Of a DNA stretch of 60,303 bases, positions 16,426-25,511 are shown piece by piece. The notes beneath the pieces are model-generated. The model saw only the letters and a list, made by a program, of their open reading frames with translations, did no database searches and had not been told where the DNA came from. How positions within the stretch are numbered: the stretch's first letter is position 1; each line of letters begins with the position of its first letter. The translations under genes were made by a program, and so were the position numbers. The stretch is from the NCBI GenBank assembly GCA_944383925.1, contig CALWRM010000028.1, forward strand, positions 1 through 60,303, given 5' to 3'. The stretch is from an uncultured Clostridia bacterium (GTDB lineage Bacteria; Bacillota; Clostridia; Christensenellales; UBA1750).

Positions 16426-18699
16426 CTAGGCATCGGGGCGGACGTTGAAGCCGATGACGATGGCGTTGGAGGCCGAGGCCAGCATGATGTCGGTCTCGTT
16501 GATGGCGCCGACGCCGCCGTGGATCACGCGCACGCGCACCTCTTCGTTGGAAATCTTCTCCAGGGCCTGGCGCACGGCCTCCACGGACCCCTGCACGTCG
16601 GCCTTGACGATGATGTTCAGGTCCTTGATCTCGCCCTCCGCCATCTGCTGGAACAGATCGTCCAGCGTGGCCTTGGACATGGCCTTGAGCTGCTCGGCCT
16701 TCTGCTTGTCGCGGCGCTCCTCGGCCACCTGGCGGGACAGCCGGTCGTCGTCGGAGACGTTGAGCACGTCGCCCGCCTCGGGCACGTCGGAGAAGCCGAT
16801 GATCTCCACGGGGATGGAGGGACCCGCGTCCTTGACGGACTGGCCCTTGTCGTTGACCATGGCGCGCACGCGGCCATAGGCCGTGCCGGCCACGATGGTA
16901 TCGCCCACGTGGATGGTGCCGGATTGCACCAGCACCGTGGCCACGGGGCCGCGGCCCTTGTCCAGCCTGGCCTCGACGATGGTGCCCCTGGCGGCGCGGT
17001 TGGGGTTGGCCTTCAGCTCCTTCATCTCGGCCGTGAGCAGGATCATCTCCAGCAGGTTTTCGATGCCCTCGCCGGTGAGCGCGGAAACGGGCACCACGAT
17101 GGTGTCGCCGCCCCAGTCCTCGGCCACGAGCTCGTACTCGGTGAGCTCCTGCTTGACCCTTTCGGGGTTGGCGGTGGGCTTATCCATCTTGTTGATGGCC
17201 ACGATCAGGGGCACGCCCGCCGCCTTGGCATGGTTGATGGCTTCCACGGTCTGGGGCATGATGCCGTCGTCCGCGGCGACCACCAGCACCACGATATCCG
17301 TCACCTGGGCGCCCCTGGCGCGCATGGCCGTGAAGGCCTCGTGGCCGGGGGTATCCAGGAAGGTGATGAGCTGGTCGTGAATGGTGACGGTGTAGGCGCC
17401 GATGTGCTGGGTGATGCCGCCCGCCTCGCCGGCGGTGACGTTGGTCGCGCGGATCTTATCCAGCAGGGAGGTCTTGCCATGGTCCACGTGGCCCATGATG
17501 GTGACCACGGGCGGACGGGGCAGCAGCTCCTCCTCCTTGTCCTCCTTGTCCTGGACCTCCATGAGGGTTTCCTCGAAGGTCTTTTCCAGCTTCAACTCGA
17601 ACTCGATGCCAAACTCGCTGCAAACGAGGGAGGCGGTGTCAAAGTCCAGCTCCTGGTTGATGGTGGCCATGATGCCCACCAGCAGCAACTTCTTGATGAT
17701 TTCCGCCGCGGGCTTGCCGATGCGCTCGGACAGGTCCTTGACGGTGATGGTTTCGGCGGTCATATAGGCCTTTTCGATCTTGACAGGCTCGATATGAACC
17801 TGCTTTTGATCCTTGCGGGGCCTCTTCTTGCTGCCCCTCCAGTCGTCGTCCAGACCGCCCTTGGCCGCGAAGCTCTCCTTGAGGATGGCCTTCTTCTGCT
17901 TGGGCACCTTCTTTTCCGGATCGTGCTGGCGCTGGTAATTCTGCTTGTTGGGGTCGTAGTTGGAGACCCGCTCCTTTTCGATGGTGGGGGTCAGCTCGGG
18001 GCCCTTGGACTTGCCAAAGCCGCCGCGGGAACCGCCAAAGCCGCCGCGCGGGCCGCCGGAACGGGGCGCGTCGTCCCGATCCTTGCCGGCAAAGGGCCGA
18101 TCCTGCCTTTGGAAGGGCCTATTCTGGCCGGGCGCGCCGCCCTGCTGGGGCCTGGGGCCGCGGGCCGGGCCGGCCGCGCCGCCCTGCTGGTTTTGCCGGT
18201 TGACCAGGGCGTTGGGATCGTTGGGGTTCGGCACGAAGGGCCTGGGCGCGAAGGGCCGCTGGCCCTGGGGACGGGCGCCTTGGGGCCGGGCGCCCTGGGA
18301 GGGACGGTTCTCCGTCCTGGGCGTTTGCGGCCGGGGCGCCGGCTGCGCGGCCGGAGCGGTTTGCGCGGGACGATTTGCCTGCGCCGCCTGTGCGCGCTCG
18401 GCCTCCGCCTGGCGCTGCCTCTGGGCCTCCGCCGCCTGGTTGCGCTGCTCCCGCTCCCTCTGCAGGGCTTGCTTGATGGCCTCCTGCTGGGCGCTGAGGG
18501 AGGCCAGCCTCTCCTCCTCCTCGCGGGCGCGGCTCTCCTCCTGCTGCCGGGCCTCCTGCTGGCGCAGGTTTTCCTCCATCTGGCGCAGGCTCTTGATGAG
18601 CTCCTGGGTGGTCTTGCGGGTTTCGGTCATGCTCTCCATGAGCGAGGCCGCCCCGCTGCCCAGCAGCTTTGCCGCTTCAGTAATCACAATTCTCGTCAT
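16426..18699 (-). CDS. infB: Translation initiation factor IF-2, interrupted before the C2 domain
   Basis: A 757-residue reading frame containing the N-terminal IF2_N helix region, a long Ala/Gln/Pro/Gly-rich linker (about 60-250), a second IF2_N module, and the GTPase domain with GHVDHGKT (about 401), DTPGHEAF and NKMD (about 505), then the beta-barrel and C1 domain ending at [12 protein letters not shown] follows at the position where B. subtilis IF-2 has Asn in RPDVNAK. Without the stop the protein would be about 892 residues, a normal length. IF-2 is essential, so the stop is either an error in this sequence or is bypassed. The ATG overlaps the ylxQ stop (ATGA). Confidence 0.93.
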   Translation of the reverse strand: MTRIVITEAAKLLGSGAASLMESMTETRKTTQELIKSLRQMEENLRQQEARQQEESRAREEEERLASLSAQQEAIKQALQREREQRNQAAEAQRQRQAEAERAQAAQANRPAQTAPAAQPAPRPQTPRTENRPSQGARPQGARPQGQRPFAPRPFVPNPNDPNALVNRQNQQGGAAGPARGPRPQQGGAPGQNRPFQRQDRPFAGKDRDDAPRSGGPRGGFGGSRGGFGKSKGPELTPTIEKERVSNYDPNKQNYQRQHDPEKKVPKQKKAILKESFAAKGGLDDDWRGSKKRPRKDQKQVHIEPVKIEKAYMTAETITVKDLSERIGKPAAEIIKKLLLVGIMATINQELDFDTASLVCSEFGIEFELKLEKTFEETLMEVQDKEDKEEELLPRPPVVTIMGHVDHGKTSLLDKIRATNVTAGEAGGITQHIGAYTVTIHDQLITFLDTPGHEAFTAMRARGAQVTDIVVLVVAADDGIMPQTVEAINHAKAAGVPLIVAINKMDKPTANPERVKQELTEYELVAEDWGGDTIVVPVSALTGEGIENLLEMILLTAEMKELKANPNRAARGTIVEARLDKGRGPVATVLVQSGTIHVGDTIVAGTAYGRVRAMVNDKGQSVKDAGPSIPVEIIGFSDVPEAGDVLNVSDDDRLSRQVAEERRDKQKAEQLKAMSKATLDDLFQQMAEGEIKDLNIIVKADVQGSVEAVRQALEKISNEEVRVRVIHGGVGAINETDIMLASASNAIVIGFNVRPDA

Positions 18700-19019
18700 T
18701 CTTCGTTGACACCCCCGCGATATTCGTTGATAAGCTGTTGGATGGCCCGGTTCAAGCCCTCGTCCGTCAGCGCGGCCGCCTTGCGGCCGGGCTTGCCGAT
18801 GGCCTCCCCCAGGCCGGATATAACCGTAAGCTCGATGCCATAGTGCTCGGAGAGCCTTTGCATCCTATCCCTGGTGTTTTCGCCGGCTCCGTCTTCCAGA
18901 AACAGGCGCCTGGCCTTGCCCGTTTGGGCCGCCTTGACGCTGGCTTCCTCGCCGCTTTGCACCCTGCCGGCCCTGGCCGCCAGGCCCAAATAGCCCTTGA
19001 GCCGATCTTCCCATTTCAA
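18696..19019 (-). CDS. ylxQ: L7Ae-family ribosomal-like protein YlxQ
   Basis: A 107-residue K-turn-binding protein of the L7Ae/L30e/S12e fold, typified by [19 protein letters not shown] and the C-terminal [17 protein letters not shown]. The start is a TTG at 19017-19019 that overlaps the rnpM stop as TTGA, with GGAG a few bases upstream. The longer frame to 19253 reads through rnpM in another frame and is not used. It always sits between rnpM and infB in Bacillota. The exact RNA target is not settled. Confidence 0.9.
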   Translation of the reverse strand: MKWEDRLKGYLGLAARAGRVQSGEEASVKAAQTGKARRLFLEDGAGENTRDRMQRLSEHYGIELTVISGLGEAIGKPGRKAAALTDEGLNRAIQQLINEYRGGVNEE

Positions 19020-19282
19020 GCCTGCTCCAACCCCTTTTCCAGCTGGTCGTAGACCTCCTGGGCGATGGATTGCTCCAAAGCCCGCTCCAGCGCCTTGGTT
19101 TTTTGGGCCTTCTTTAGGCAGGCGATGTCCTTGCACACATAGGCGCCCCGGCCGGGCGCCTTGCCGATGGGGTCCAGGGAAACCTGCCCCTCCTTGTTGC
19201 GCACCACGCGGCAAAGCTCCTTCTTGGGCTTCATCTCCCGGCAACCAACGCACATGCGCATCGGGGTCTTTCTAGGCTTCAA
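19016..19282 (-). CDS. rnpM: RNA-binding protein RnpM (YlxR)
   Basis: An 88-residue YlxR-family protein. The conserved pattern is KTPMRMCVGCREMKPKKELCR, then GKAPGRGAYVCKD and CLKKA. The family binds RNA and has been reported to modulate RNase P. The start codon directly abuts the nusA stop and the stop overlaps the ylxQ start, so the three are translationally coupled. Confidence 0.94.
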   Translation of the reverse strand: MKPRKTPMRMCVGCREMKPKKELCRVVRNKEGQVSLDPIGKAPGRGAYVCKDIACLKKAQKTKALERALEQSIAQEVYDQLEKGLEQA

Positions 19283-20338
19283 TTACTCCTCCACCCCCAG
19301 GGATTCCTCCACCTGCGACTGGGACTTGATGTCGATCTCCCAGCCGGTGAGCTCGGCCGCGAGGCGGGCGTTTTGCCCCTCCTTGCCGATGGCCAGGGAA
19401 AGCTGGTTGTCCAGCACGATGACCTTGGCGGCCTTTTCCTTTTCGTTGACGAACACGCCGATCACCTTGGCGGGCGAAAGGGCGTTGGCGATGTATTCCA
19501 CCGGGTCCGAGGACCAGCGGATGATGTCGATCTTTTCCCCGCGCAGCTCCGTGACCACGTTCTCCACCCTGGAGCCCTTGGGGCCCACGCAGGCGCCCAC
19601 GGGATCGATGGCGTTGTCGGTGGAGTAGACGGCCATCTTGGTGCGGTAGCCGGCCTCCCTGGCCATGGACTTAATCTGCACAACGCCGGAATGGATTTCG
19701 GGAACCTCCAGCTCGAACAGCCGCTTGACCAGGCCCGGATGGGTTCTGGACACGGTGACCGAGGGGCCCTTTGCGTTGCGATAGACCTCCAGCACATAGA
19801 CCTTCATGCGCTGGCCGATCTCGTACTTCTCGTCGGGGATCTGCTGGGTCTGGTCCAGCACGCCCTCGGTGCGGCCCAGCTCCACAAAGACGGTCTTGCC
19901 CTCGATGCGCTGGATGATGGCGGTGAGGATCTCGTTTTCCTTCTCCACATACTCCTCGTAGATCACGCCGTGCTCGGCCTCGCGGATGCGCTGCATGACC
20001 ACCTGCTTGGCGGTCTGGGCGGCGATGCGGCCGAACTTCTTGGGCGTGACCTCGATCTCCACCACGTCGCCGGGGCCGTAATAGGGGCGGACCTTTTTGG
20101 CGTCCTCCACGGAAACCTGCATGTTGGGGTCCTCCACCTGCTCGGCCACGGTCTTCAGGGCGTAGACGGCCACATCGCCGGTGATGTTATCCACGGTGAC
20201 CTTCACGTTTTGGGCCGAATCGAAGTTGTGGCGAAAGGCGGAGATGAGCGCCTGCTCGATGGCGGAGATGATGACCTCCTTCTTGATGCCCCGGCTGCGG
20301 GCAATCTCGTCCAAGGCCTCGATAAATTCCTTATTCAT
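19283..20338 (-). CDS. nusA: Transcription termination/antitermination factor NusA
   Basis: A 351-residue NusA of the short Gram-positive type without C-terminal acidic repeats. It has the N-terminal RNA polymerase-binding domain (NKEFIEALDEIARSRGI), the S1 domain (about 135-200, GKTVFVELGRTEGVL), KH1 (GACVGPKGSRVENVV) and KH2 (SLAIGKEGQNARLAAELTGW). It controls pausing and termination on elongating RNA polymerase. The start overlaps rimP by 8 bp. Confidence 0.97.
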   Translation of the reverse strand: MNKEFIEALDEIARSRGIKKEVIISAIEQALISAFRHNFDSAQNVKVTVDNITGDVAVYALKTVAEQVEDPNMQVSVEDAKKVRPYYGPGDVVEIEVTPKKFGRIAAQTAKQVVMQRIREAEHGVIYEEYVEKENEILTAIIQRIEGKTVFVELGRTEGVLDQTQQIPDEKYEIGQRMKVYVLEVYRNAKGPSVTVSRTHPGLVKRLFELEVPEIHSGVVQIKSMAREAGYRTKMAVYSTDNAIDPVGACVGPKGSRVENVVTELRGEKIDIIRWSSDPVEYIANALSPAKVIGVFVNEKEKAAKVIVLDNQLSLAIGKEGQNARLAAELTGWEIDIKSQSQVEESLGVEE

Positions 20339-20843
20339 TGCTTTCCTCTTCCTCCTCTTGCTCTTGGGCGCTTTCCGCCTGGCGGAGCTCCTCCTCCAGA
20401 TTGAGCACGGGCGCGATCTTCGTGCAATCCTTTTTCAGCAGGTACCTGGGGCCCTGGTCGCTTTCCAGGGTAAAGCCCTGCTCGTCGTAGGAGAGCAGCT
20501 TGCCCGTCACGGTCTTTTGCCCGTCCAGCGCTTGAAACAGCTTTGCCTCCACCGGTCGGCCAAGGTTGCGCTCAAAGTCGGGCGGCCGCTTCAGCGGCCG
20601 ATCCAGCCCGGGGGAGGAAACTTCCAGATAATCGTATTCCATATCGCCGATCTGCTTGACCAGCGCCCTGTGAAAACTTTCGCACTTGTCCAGGCTCATG
20701 CCGCCCGGCGCATCCACAAAAACGCGCAAAAACGCCGCGCCGTGCTCCCTTGTGAGCTCGGCGTCGACAAAGATAAAGCCCATTTGCTGCGCGAGGCTTT
20801 CGGCGGCCGCACCGGCGGCTCTCGCCACGCTCATTTTTGCCAA
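20331..20843 (-). CDS. rimP: Ribosome maturation factor RimP
   Basis: A 170-residue 30S maturation factor and the first gene of the operon. Family motifs are GFIFVDAELTREHGAAFLRVFVD, GGMSLDKCE and YDYLEVSSPGLDRPLKRPPDF. The C-terminus has an acidic Glu-rich tail. The TTG at 20843 is chosen because GGAG lies eight bases upstream; an ATG three codons later would be 17 bases away from it. Confidence 0.95.
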   Translation of the reverse strand: MAKMSVARAAGAAAESLAQQMGFIFVDAELTREHGAAFLRVFVDAPGGMSLDKCESFHRALVKQIGDMEYDYLEVSSPGLDRPLKRPPDFERNLGRPVEAKLFQALDGQKTVTGKLLSYDEQGFTLESDQGPRYLLKKDCTKIAPVLNLEEELRQAESAQEQEEEEESNE

Positions 20844-20950
20844 GTTCTGTTCTCCTTCGTTGTTCTACGCTGCACCGGCGGGCGGGAGCTCCCCTTCAAA
20901 GAAGAAGAGCGGGATGGCTCCCACTCTTGAAACCGATGGAATCTTTGCCT

Positions 20951-20979
20951 AGTATACCACCCGTCCTGGTAAAAAACAA
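20951..20979 (-). promoter_or_regulatory. Sigma-A promoter of the rimP-ribF operon
   Basis: On the minus strand TTGTTT (20974-20979), a 17-bp spacer and TATACT (20951-20956), extended by TGG immediately upstream of the -10. It lies about 105 bp before the rimP start. Confidence 0.75.
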
Positions 20980-20986
20980 GGGCTGG

Positions 20987-21013
20987 AGCCGCTTTTTCAA
21001 GAAAAAAGCGGCT
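20987..21013. other. Perfect hairpin between divergent units
   Basis: An 11-bp inverted repeat (AGCCGCTTTTT, loop CAAGA) lies just upstream of the rimP promoter and about 100 bp before the divergent amidohydrolase promoter. Both flanks have short T runs, so it could stop antisense or leaky transcripts from either side. No gene ends here that would need a terminator. Confidence 0.4.
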
Positions 21014-21111
21014 GTTTTGCGGCAAATGGAGGCCCAAGCGTCTGCCCAAGGGGCGCGCTGCAACGAAAAGGAAGGCTTTTTCCCTTTCGGGCGGTCACGC
21101 CTCCCGCTTCA

Positions 21112-21120
21112 TGGTATACT
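21112..21120 (+). promoter_or_regulatory. Extended -10 promoter of the amidohydrolase operon
   Basis: TGG-TATACT, a strong -10 with a TGN extension about 33 bp before the start codon. No clear -35 is present 16-18 bp upstream. Confidence 0.5.
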
Positions 21121-21152
21121 GGTAGCAACCAACCACGAGGAGGCGAACCTTC

Positions 21153-22082
21153 ATGCGCATCATCGACGGCCACATGCACCTGGCGGACCGGCCCAACGGC
21201 TGGTTCCTCCGCTGCGCCCAGGAGCGCGGCTACAGCGCCTATGCGGTCCTGAGCCTCTCCTGCTCGGCGGGCTTTGGCGGCGCGATCAACAACGAGCAAT
21301 GCCTGCAGGCCAAGCGCGAGGACCCTCGCCGCTGCTACTTCTTCGCAGGCCTGGTTCATCCCTGCGCAGATCCCTTGGCCCATATCCAGACCTGGCTGCA
21401 AAGGGGCGCCGACGGCGTCAAGCTCATCGAGACCAAGCCCACCGTCTATCGGGAGACAGGGGCGGACCTGTCCTCCCCCGCCTTTGAGCCGCTGTTCGAT
21501 TTTCTGGAGCGCAGCCAAACCCCCATCCTTTGGCATGTGGGCGATCCGGCCACCTTCTGGCATCGGGACCAGGCCCCGGACTTTGCCTTTGCCAACGGCT
21601 GGTTCTACGGCGACGGCGGCTTCCCGAGCCTGGAGGCGCTGTACGGCATCGCGGAGGCGGTGCTCGCCCGGCACCCCCGGCTGAAGGTGGCCTTTGCCCA
21701 CCTCTATTTCTGTGGCGACGACCGCGCCCATGCCCAGCGCCTGCTGGACCGTTATCCGAACGTATCGCTGGACCTGACCCCGGGCGTGGAGATGTACGAC
21801 CATTTCTTCGCAGACCGGGAGGGCTGGCGGGCCTTCTTCCTGCGCTACCAGGACCGCATCCAGCTGGGCACCGACACCGAGCTTGGCGGCGACATTCTGG
21901 GCCAGACGCCCCTGACCTTGGTGCTGGGCGGCTTGGGAGAGGGGCCGGTGGACCAGTGGGGACATGCGGGCCTGGGCCTGGCCCTGCCCGCCGACGTGTT
22001 GGACAAGATCTGTTACCGCAACTTCCTGGCCTTTGCCGGGGAAGCGCCCAAGCCCCTGTTGGTTCGGCTTCCATACATATAA
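21153..22082 (+). CDS. Amidohydrolase-2 family metal-dependent hydrolase
   Basis: A 309-residue TIM-barrel hydrolase. The metal site begins with IIDGHMHLA (HxH), continues with the ILWHVGDP strand histidine and the KVAFAHLYF histidine, and ends with the aspartate in IQLGTDTELGGD. Proteins like this act as lactonases, decarboxylases or amidohydrolases on small carboxylated or cyclic substrates; this one is not assignable more precisely. GAGGAGG precedes the ATG. It is 91 bp upstream of a glycosidase-like gene and shares its promoter, so a role in breaking down a sugar-derived compound is a reasonable guess. Confidence 0.85.
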   Translation: MRIIDGHMHLADRPNGWFLRCAQERGYSAYAVLSLSCSAGFGGAINNEQCLQAKREDPRRCYFFAGLVHPCADPLAHIQTWLQRGADGVKLIETKPTVYRETGADLSSPAFEPLFDFLERSQTPILWHVGDPATFWHRDQAPDFAFANGWFYGDGGFPSLEALYGIAEAVLARHPRLKVAFAHLYFCGDDRAHAQRLLDRYPNVSLDLTPGVEMYDHFFADREGWRAFFLRYQDRIQLGTDTELGGDILGQTPLTLVLGGLGEGPVDQWGHAGLGLALPADVLDKICYRNFLAFAGEAPKPLLVRLPYI

Positions 22083-22173
22083 ATGGAAGGCCTTGCGCCC
22101 CCTTGGGCGTTTCCAACATCGCAGCCGCACCCGGCCGCCCTTGGGCGTCCGCGGCGCGGGAGGAGGTATCCCC

Positions 22174-23707
22174 ATGGAACGGCTTTACAACGGCATCTGT
22201 TTGCCAAGCCCTTGGCCGCCGAGGGATCTGGACATGATCAGCAACCTTCCCCTGCCCGTGCCCTATCTGGACCGGCCGCCCGCGCTCATCGACATCCGTG
22301 TGGGCCGGCAGCTGTTCGTGGACGATTTTCTGCTGGAGCAAAACGGGCTGGTCCGCCGCTTTCACTGCGCCAAGAAGCGGCCCTTGCCCGTGCTTCAGCC
22401 CACGACCCCCTGGGAGCGGGCCACCCTGCCTTGCGCCGCGCCCAAGAGCGGCGGCGTGTTCTTCGACGAACGCGAGGGGCTGTATAAGATGTGGTACGAG
22501 GCCGGTTGGCTGCACCGCATCGCCTATGCGTACAGCGCCGATGGCCTGGACTGGACGCGCCCCCCGGCTGGATATCGATCCCGGCACCAACCTGATCCTG
22601 CCGGGGCTGCGCCCGGACTCCACCACCGTCTGGCTGGACGCCGACAGCGCCGACCAGAGCCAGCGCTACAAGGCCTTCCTGCGCGGGCCGGGCGGCACCA
22701 TGCCCGGCGTCTGCCTGGTATCCGCGGACGGCGTGCACTTTACGCGCGCGACGGCCACCAGCGACCTGGGGGATCGATCCACCATCTTCTACAATCCCTT
22801 CCGCAAAAAGTGGGTCTACTCCATCCGCTCCTTCGACGGCAGGCGAAACCGGCATTATCGCGAATGCGACGACTTCCTGCAAGGGGCCGTCTGGGGGCGG
22901 GAGGAGGAGCTGGGCTGGCTGCGGCCGGACTGCCTAGATCTGCCGGAGGAGGCCATCGGCTTTGAACCGCAGCTGTACAACCTGGACGCGGTGGGCTATG
23001 AATCCCTGCTGCTTGGGCTGTATCAGAACCATCTGGGGCCGGAAAACGACGCCTGCGAGCGCGGAGGCTTCCCCAAGCTGACGGAGCTGCAGCTGGCCTT
23101 CAGCCGCGACGGCTTTCACTTCTCGCGGCCCGTCCGCGACCAGGCCTTCCTGCCCGCCGCCAGGCAGGCCGGCGCCTGGGACCGGGGCTACGTGCAGTCC
23201 GTGGGCGGCGTCTGCCTGATCCACGGCGACGAGCTATGGTTCTACTACATCGGCTTTGCGGGCGACGAGTCCAACCGAAACACAGACTGGACCCTCAACG
23301 GCATGTATTCCGGCGCCTGCACGGGCCTGGCCACGCTGCGCCGGGACGGCTTTGCCTCCCTGGAGGCCGCGCAACGGCCCGCCGCCCTGCTGACCCGCCC
23401 CCTGGTCTGCGAAAGCCGGCCCTTCCTCTATGTCAATGCCGCCGTCGCCCCGGAGGGCTGGCTGCGCGCCGAGGTGCAGGACGCGCAGGGCCACCCCCTG
23501 GAGGGCTACGGCCTGGACGATTGCCTGCCGTTGCAGGGGGACGGCTGCCAGCTCCGCCTATCCTGGAAGGGGCATCCGGAGCTTCGCCTGGGCGAAACGC
23601 CCTTCCGCCTGCGCTTTGCGCTCAAGAGCGCCTCCCTGTACGCCTTTTGGCTTGGCGATGAGGGCGGGGAAAGCCACGGCGCCCATGCGGCGGGCCGGAC
23701 GCGCTGA
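22174..23707 (+). pseudogene. Five-bladed beta-propeller glycosidase-like protein, frameshifted
   Basis: Reading begins at the ATG at 22174 (GGAGG upstream) with VGRQLFVDDFLLEQ, GGVFFDEREGLYKMWYEAGW and YSADGLDWTR, then the similarity jumps to the +1 frame: LDIDPGTNLILPGLRPDS and on to the stop at 23705-23707. The jump coincides with a run of six C at 22560-22565; five would restore one frame of about 510 codons. The family is GH32/GH43-like in fold and common near glycan genes, but no catalytic residues can be named with certainty. The break may be a sequencing indel, a real mutation or slippage. Confidence 0.8.
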
Positions 23708-23725
23708 CTTCTCGCCGCCGCGCGC

Positions 23726-23770
23726 GGGCCGTCGCCCCCAGACAGGGGGGGCGGCGGCCCGTCCTTTTTT
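23726..23770 (+). terminator. Intrinsic terminator
   Basis: A 14-bp stem with one G-U pair (GGGCCGTCGCCCCC at 23726-23739, partner at 23747-23760), followed by GTCCTTTTTT. It closes the amidohydrolase/glycosidase-like unit. Confidence 0.9.
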
Positions 23771-23826
23771 CACAAAACCCCCAAATTTCAGGCACGCGGC
23801 CCGCTCCCCGCTCGTTCATAAGATGG

Positions 23827-23876
23827 AAGCTTCCCCCTTGGAAGCTTGACACAGACTTGTCAGTTGTTACCAACTG
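23827..23876. promoter_or_regulatory. Two inverted repeats upstream of the phosphodiester glycosidase promoter
   Basis: AAGCTTCC-N5-GGAAGCTT (23827-23847) and CAGTTG-TTAC-CAACTG (23861-23876) lie 20-70 bp upstream of the -35 box. A TTGACA also occurs at 23846-23851 but lacks a good -10. They look like regulator binding sites; which regulator is unknown. Confidence 0.4.
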
Positions 23877-23897
23877 GTTATTCTTTCCCGCAAAAAA

Positions 23898-23926
23898 TTG
23901 CATGCAATCCCAGGATATGCTAAACT
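23898..23926 (+). promoter_or_regulatory. Sigma-A promoter of the phosphodiester glycosidase gene
   Basis: TTGCAT (23898-23903), a 17-bp spacer ending in TGC, and TAAACT (23921-23926), about 40 bp before the start codon. Confidence 0.75.
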
Positions 23927-23965
23927 AACGTTGAAATATCTGCCTATTTGGGGGAATTCGAGCAA

Positions 23966-25003
23966 ATGCTCCACACGCGCTTCACCTCCCAGGGCCGGCG
24001 CAGGCCCTCCCATATGCGGCCGCAGCAATGCGGCGCGCTGTTCGCGGCGGTTTTGCTGAGCGGCGGATTTTTGTTCGCCCTTTTCCGCTATATGGTCGTC
24101 TGGGACGTGCATGCCGCCGTGCAGTCTTCCCCTTCGCCCTCTCCGTCCGCAACCCCTGTCGTCCTTTCCTCTCCGCCCAGCGTCAGCCCCGCGCCGACCG
24201 TGCTCGTGGCCGAAGCGGCGACGCCGACCCCAAGCCCCACCCCCATCCCCGAACCCATCTTGCTCTCGGATGCGGAAAACGGCCTTTGGTCCTATAGCTG
24301 CGCGGAGTATCAGCTTGAGATCGAGCGCACCCAACCTCTAAACAACGTGGTCGCCACCGTGGCCGTGCTCAGCGACTATGCGCCTGGCACCGTAACCTCC
24401 GCCTTCGCTGAGGGTCAATACGGCCTCAACGTCCGCGCCCGCACCAGCGACATCGCCCAGAGCGCCGGCGTTTTGTTCGCCATCAACGGGGACTATTGCG
24501 GCTATCGCAGCGACGGCATCATCGTGCGCGGCGGCGAGGTCTACCGCAACAAGCCCGCCCGCTGCATGATGGCCATCTACTCGGACGGCCGCATGGAGCT
24601 GGTGGAGGAGTCCGAGGCGGATCTGGACGCCATGCTGGCCGACGGCTTGCAGGATACCTACTCCTTCGGCCCGGTGCTGGTCGAGGACGGCCAGGTGCCC
24701 GAGCACATCTCCACCGACGTGCCCAGCGACAATCCTCGCACCGCCGTCGGCCAGCGGGAGGACGGCAGCTTCGTCTTCGTGGTGGTGGACGGCCGCCAGA
24801 GCGCTTCGGAAGGCATGGACATCCATGAGCTGGCCGAGTACATGCTCTCCCTGGGCTGCGTGAACGCCTACAACCTGGATGGTGGCATGACCAGCTGCAT
24901 GTATTTCAACGGCGAGGTCATCTCCAGCCCCTGCGGCACCGCCGGCCGCGAGCGCACGGTCAGCGACATCCTCTGCATCTATCCCAGCGCCCAGGAATCC
25001 TAG
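23966..25003 (+). CDS. Membrane-anchored phosphodiester glycosidase (NAGPA) family protein
   Basis: A 345-residue protein with a basic N-terminus, one membrane helix (about 23-45), a Ser/Pro/Thr-rich linker (about 50-95) and a C-terminal NAGPA domain. Domain marks are VLFAINGDYCGYRSDG, SFGPVLVEDG, NPRTAVGQREDG and the terminal YNLDGGMTSCMYFNG. The family includes the enzyme that uncovers mannose-6-phosphate; bacterial members act on exopolysaccharide or cell-surface phosphodiesters. The ATG at 23966 has GGGGGA 10 bases upstream; a TTG at 23948 is the alternative. The protein is predicted to face outside the cell. Confidence 0.85.
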   Translation: MLHTRFTSQGRRRPSHMRPQQCGALFAAVLLSGGFLFALFRYMVVWDVHAAVQSSPSPSPSATPVVLSSPPSVSPAPTVLVAEAATPTPSPTPIPEPILLSDAENGLWSYSCAEYQLEIERTQPLNNVVATVAVLSDYAPGTVTSAFAEGQYGLNVRARTSDIAQSAGVLFAINGDYCGYRSDGIIVRGGEVYRNKPARCMMAIYSDGRMELVEESEADLDAMLADGLQDTYSFGPVLVEDGQVPEHISTDVPSDNPRTAVGQREDGSFVFVVVDGRQSASEGMDIHELAEYMLSLGCVNAYNLDGGMTSCMYFNGEVISSPCGTAGRERTVSDILCIYPSAQES

Positions 25004-25016
25004 AGCCATAGAACAA

Positions 25017-25058
25017 GGGCCGCCGCTTGCAAAAGCGGCGGCCCTTCTTTGTCTTTTT
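25017..25058 (+). terminator. Intrinsic terminator
   Basis: A perfect 12-bp stem (GGGCCGCCGCTT, loop GCAA) followed by TTCTTTGTCTTTTT. Confidence 0.92.
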
Positions 25059-25079
25059 CAAGCGGGCCTGTGCAAACTT

Positions 25080-25116
25080 CGGCCGCCCTTCCCGATGAGG
25101 AAGCGCGGCCGTTTTC
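25080..25116 (+). terminator. Terminator-like hairpin
   Basis: CGGCCG (25080-25085) and CTTCC pair with GGAAG and CGGCCG (25106-25111) with an internal asymmetry, followed by TTTT. It lies in the 180-bp space before the minus-strand RHH gene and could be a second stop for the plus-strand transcript. Confidence 0.4.
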
Positions 25117-25237
25117 ACGTAATTCTCTTCCCGGGGCCACGGCATGCCGCGGTCCTTTGCGTCCCAACGGGCGCGCGGGGCAAGCCTCCCCGCCGCAGCG
25201 AAAGGCGCCGCCTGTTTTTCGCTCAACCGTCCAAGGG

Positions 25238-25435
25238 CTATTCCGCCTGCCCCTCGCGCGCCCGCGCGTCCTCTCGGTTTAGGCGCTGCCTGTCTATCTG
25301 CTCCAGTCCCAGGCGTATGAGCTGCACCGTCGCCTCGTTGCGGGTTTGGTAGCGGTTTTCAAAGCGAAAGTCCTCCACGCGCTGGAACAGTTCCTGATCC
25401 AGGGTGATGGAGTATCTGGGCCTGTCCATCGCCAT
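25238..25435 (-). CDS. Ribbon-helix-helix DNA-binding protein (minus member of divergent pair)
   Basis: A 65-residue protein. The N-terminal strand and helix RPRYSITLDQELFQRVEDFR, then YQTRNEATVQLIRLGLEQID, match the MetJ/Arc ribbon-helix-helix fold, in which the basic strand contacts DNA as a dimer. The start at 25435 has a perfect AAAGGAGGTGA eight bases upstream. The C-terminal tail is Arg/Glu-rich. No toxin-like partner is adjacent, and another small RHH-like gene is transcribed divergently, 170 bp away. It probably regulates that shared region; its other targets are unknown. Confidence 0.8.
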   Translation of the reverse strand: MAMDRPRYSITLDQELFQRVEDFRFENRYQTRNEATVQLIRLGLEQIDRQRLNREDARAREGQAE

Positions 25436-25453
25436 CTGACTCACCTCCTTTCC

Positions 25454-25482
25454 ATTATAGCCTCCGGTGGCCATTCTGTAAA
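25454..25482 (-). promoter_or_regulatory. Near-consensus promoter of the minus-strand RHH gene
   Basis: TTTACA (25477-25482), a 17-bp spacer and TATAAT (25454-25459). The -10 box lies only about 18 bp before the start codon, so the leader is very short and the Shine-Dalgarno follows almost at once. Confidence 0.9.
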
Positions 25483-25511
25483 GAAATGGAAATCCCCTTT
25501 CCCGAAAAGCA

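Noticed and set aside
15700..18843. A 1047-codon plus-strand open frame
   Set aside because: It is entirely antisense to infB and rbfA, with Gly/Leu/His/Val-rich composition typical of the reverse frame of a GC-rich gene, and has no ribosome site or known motif.
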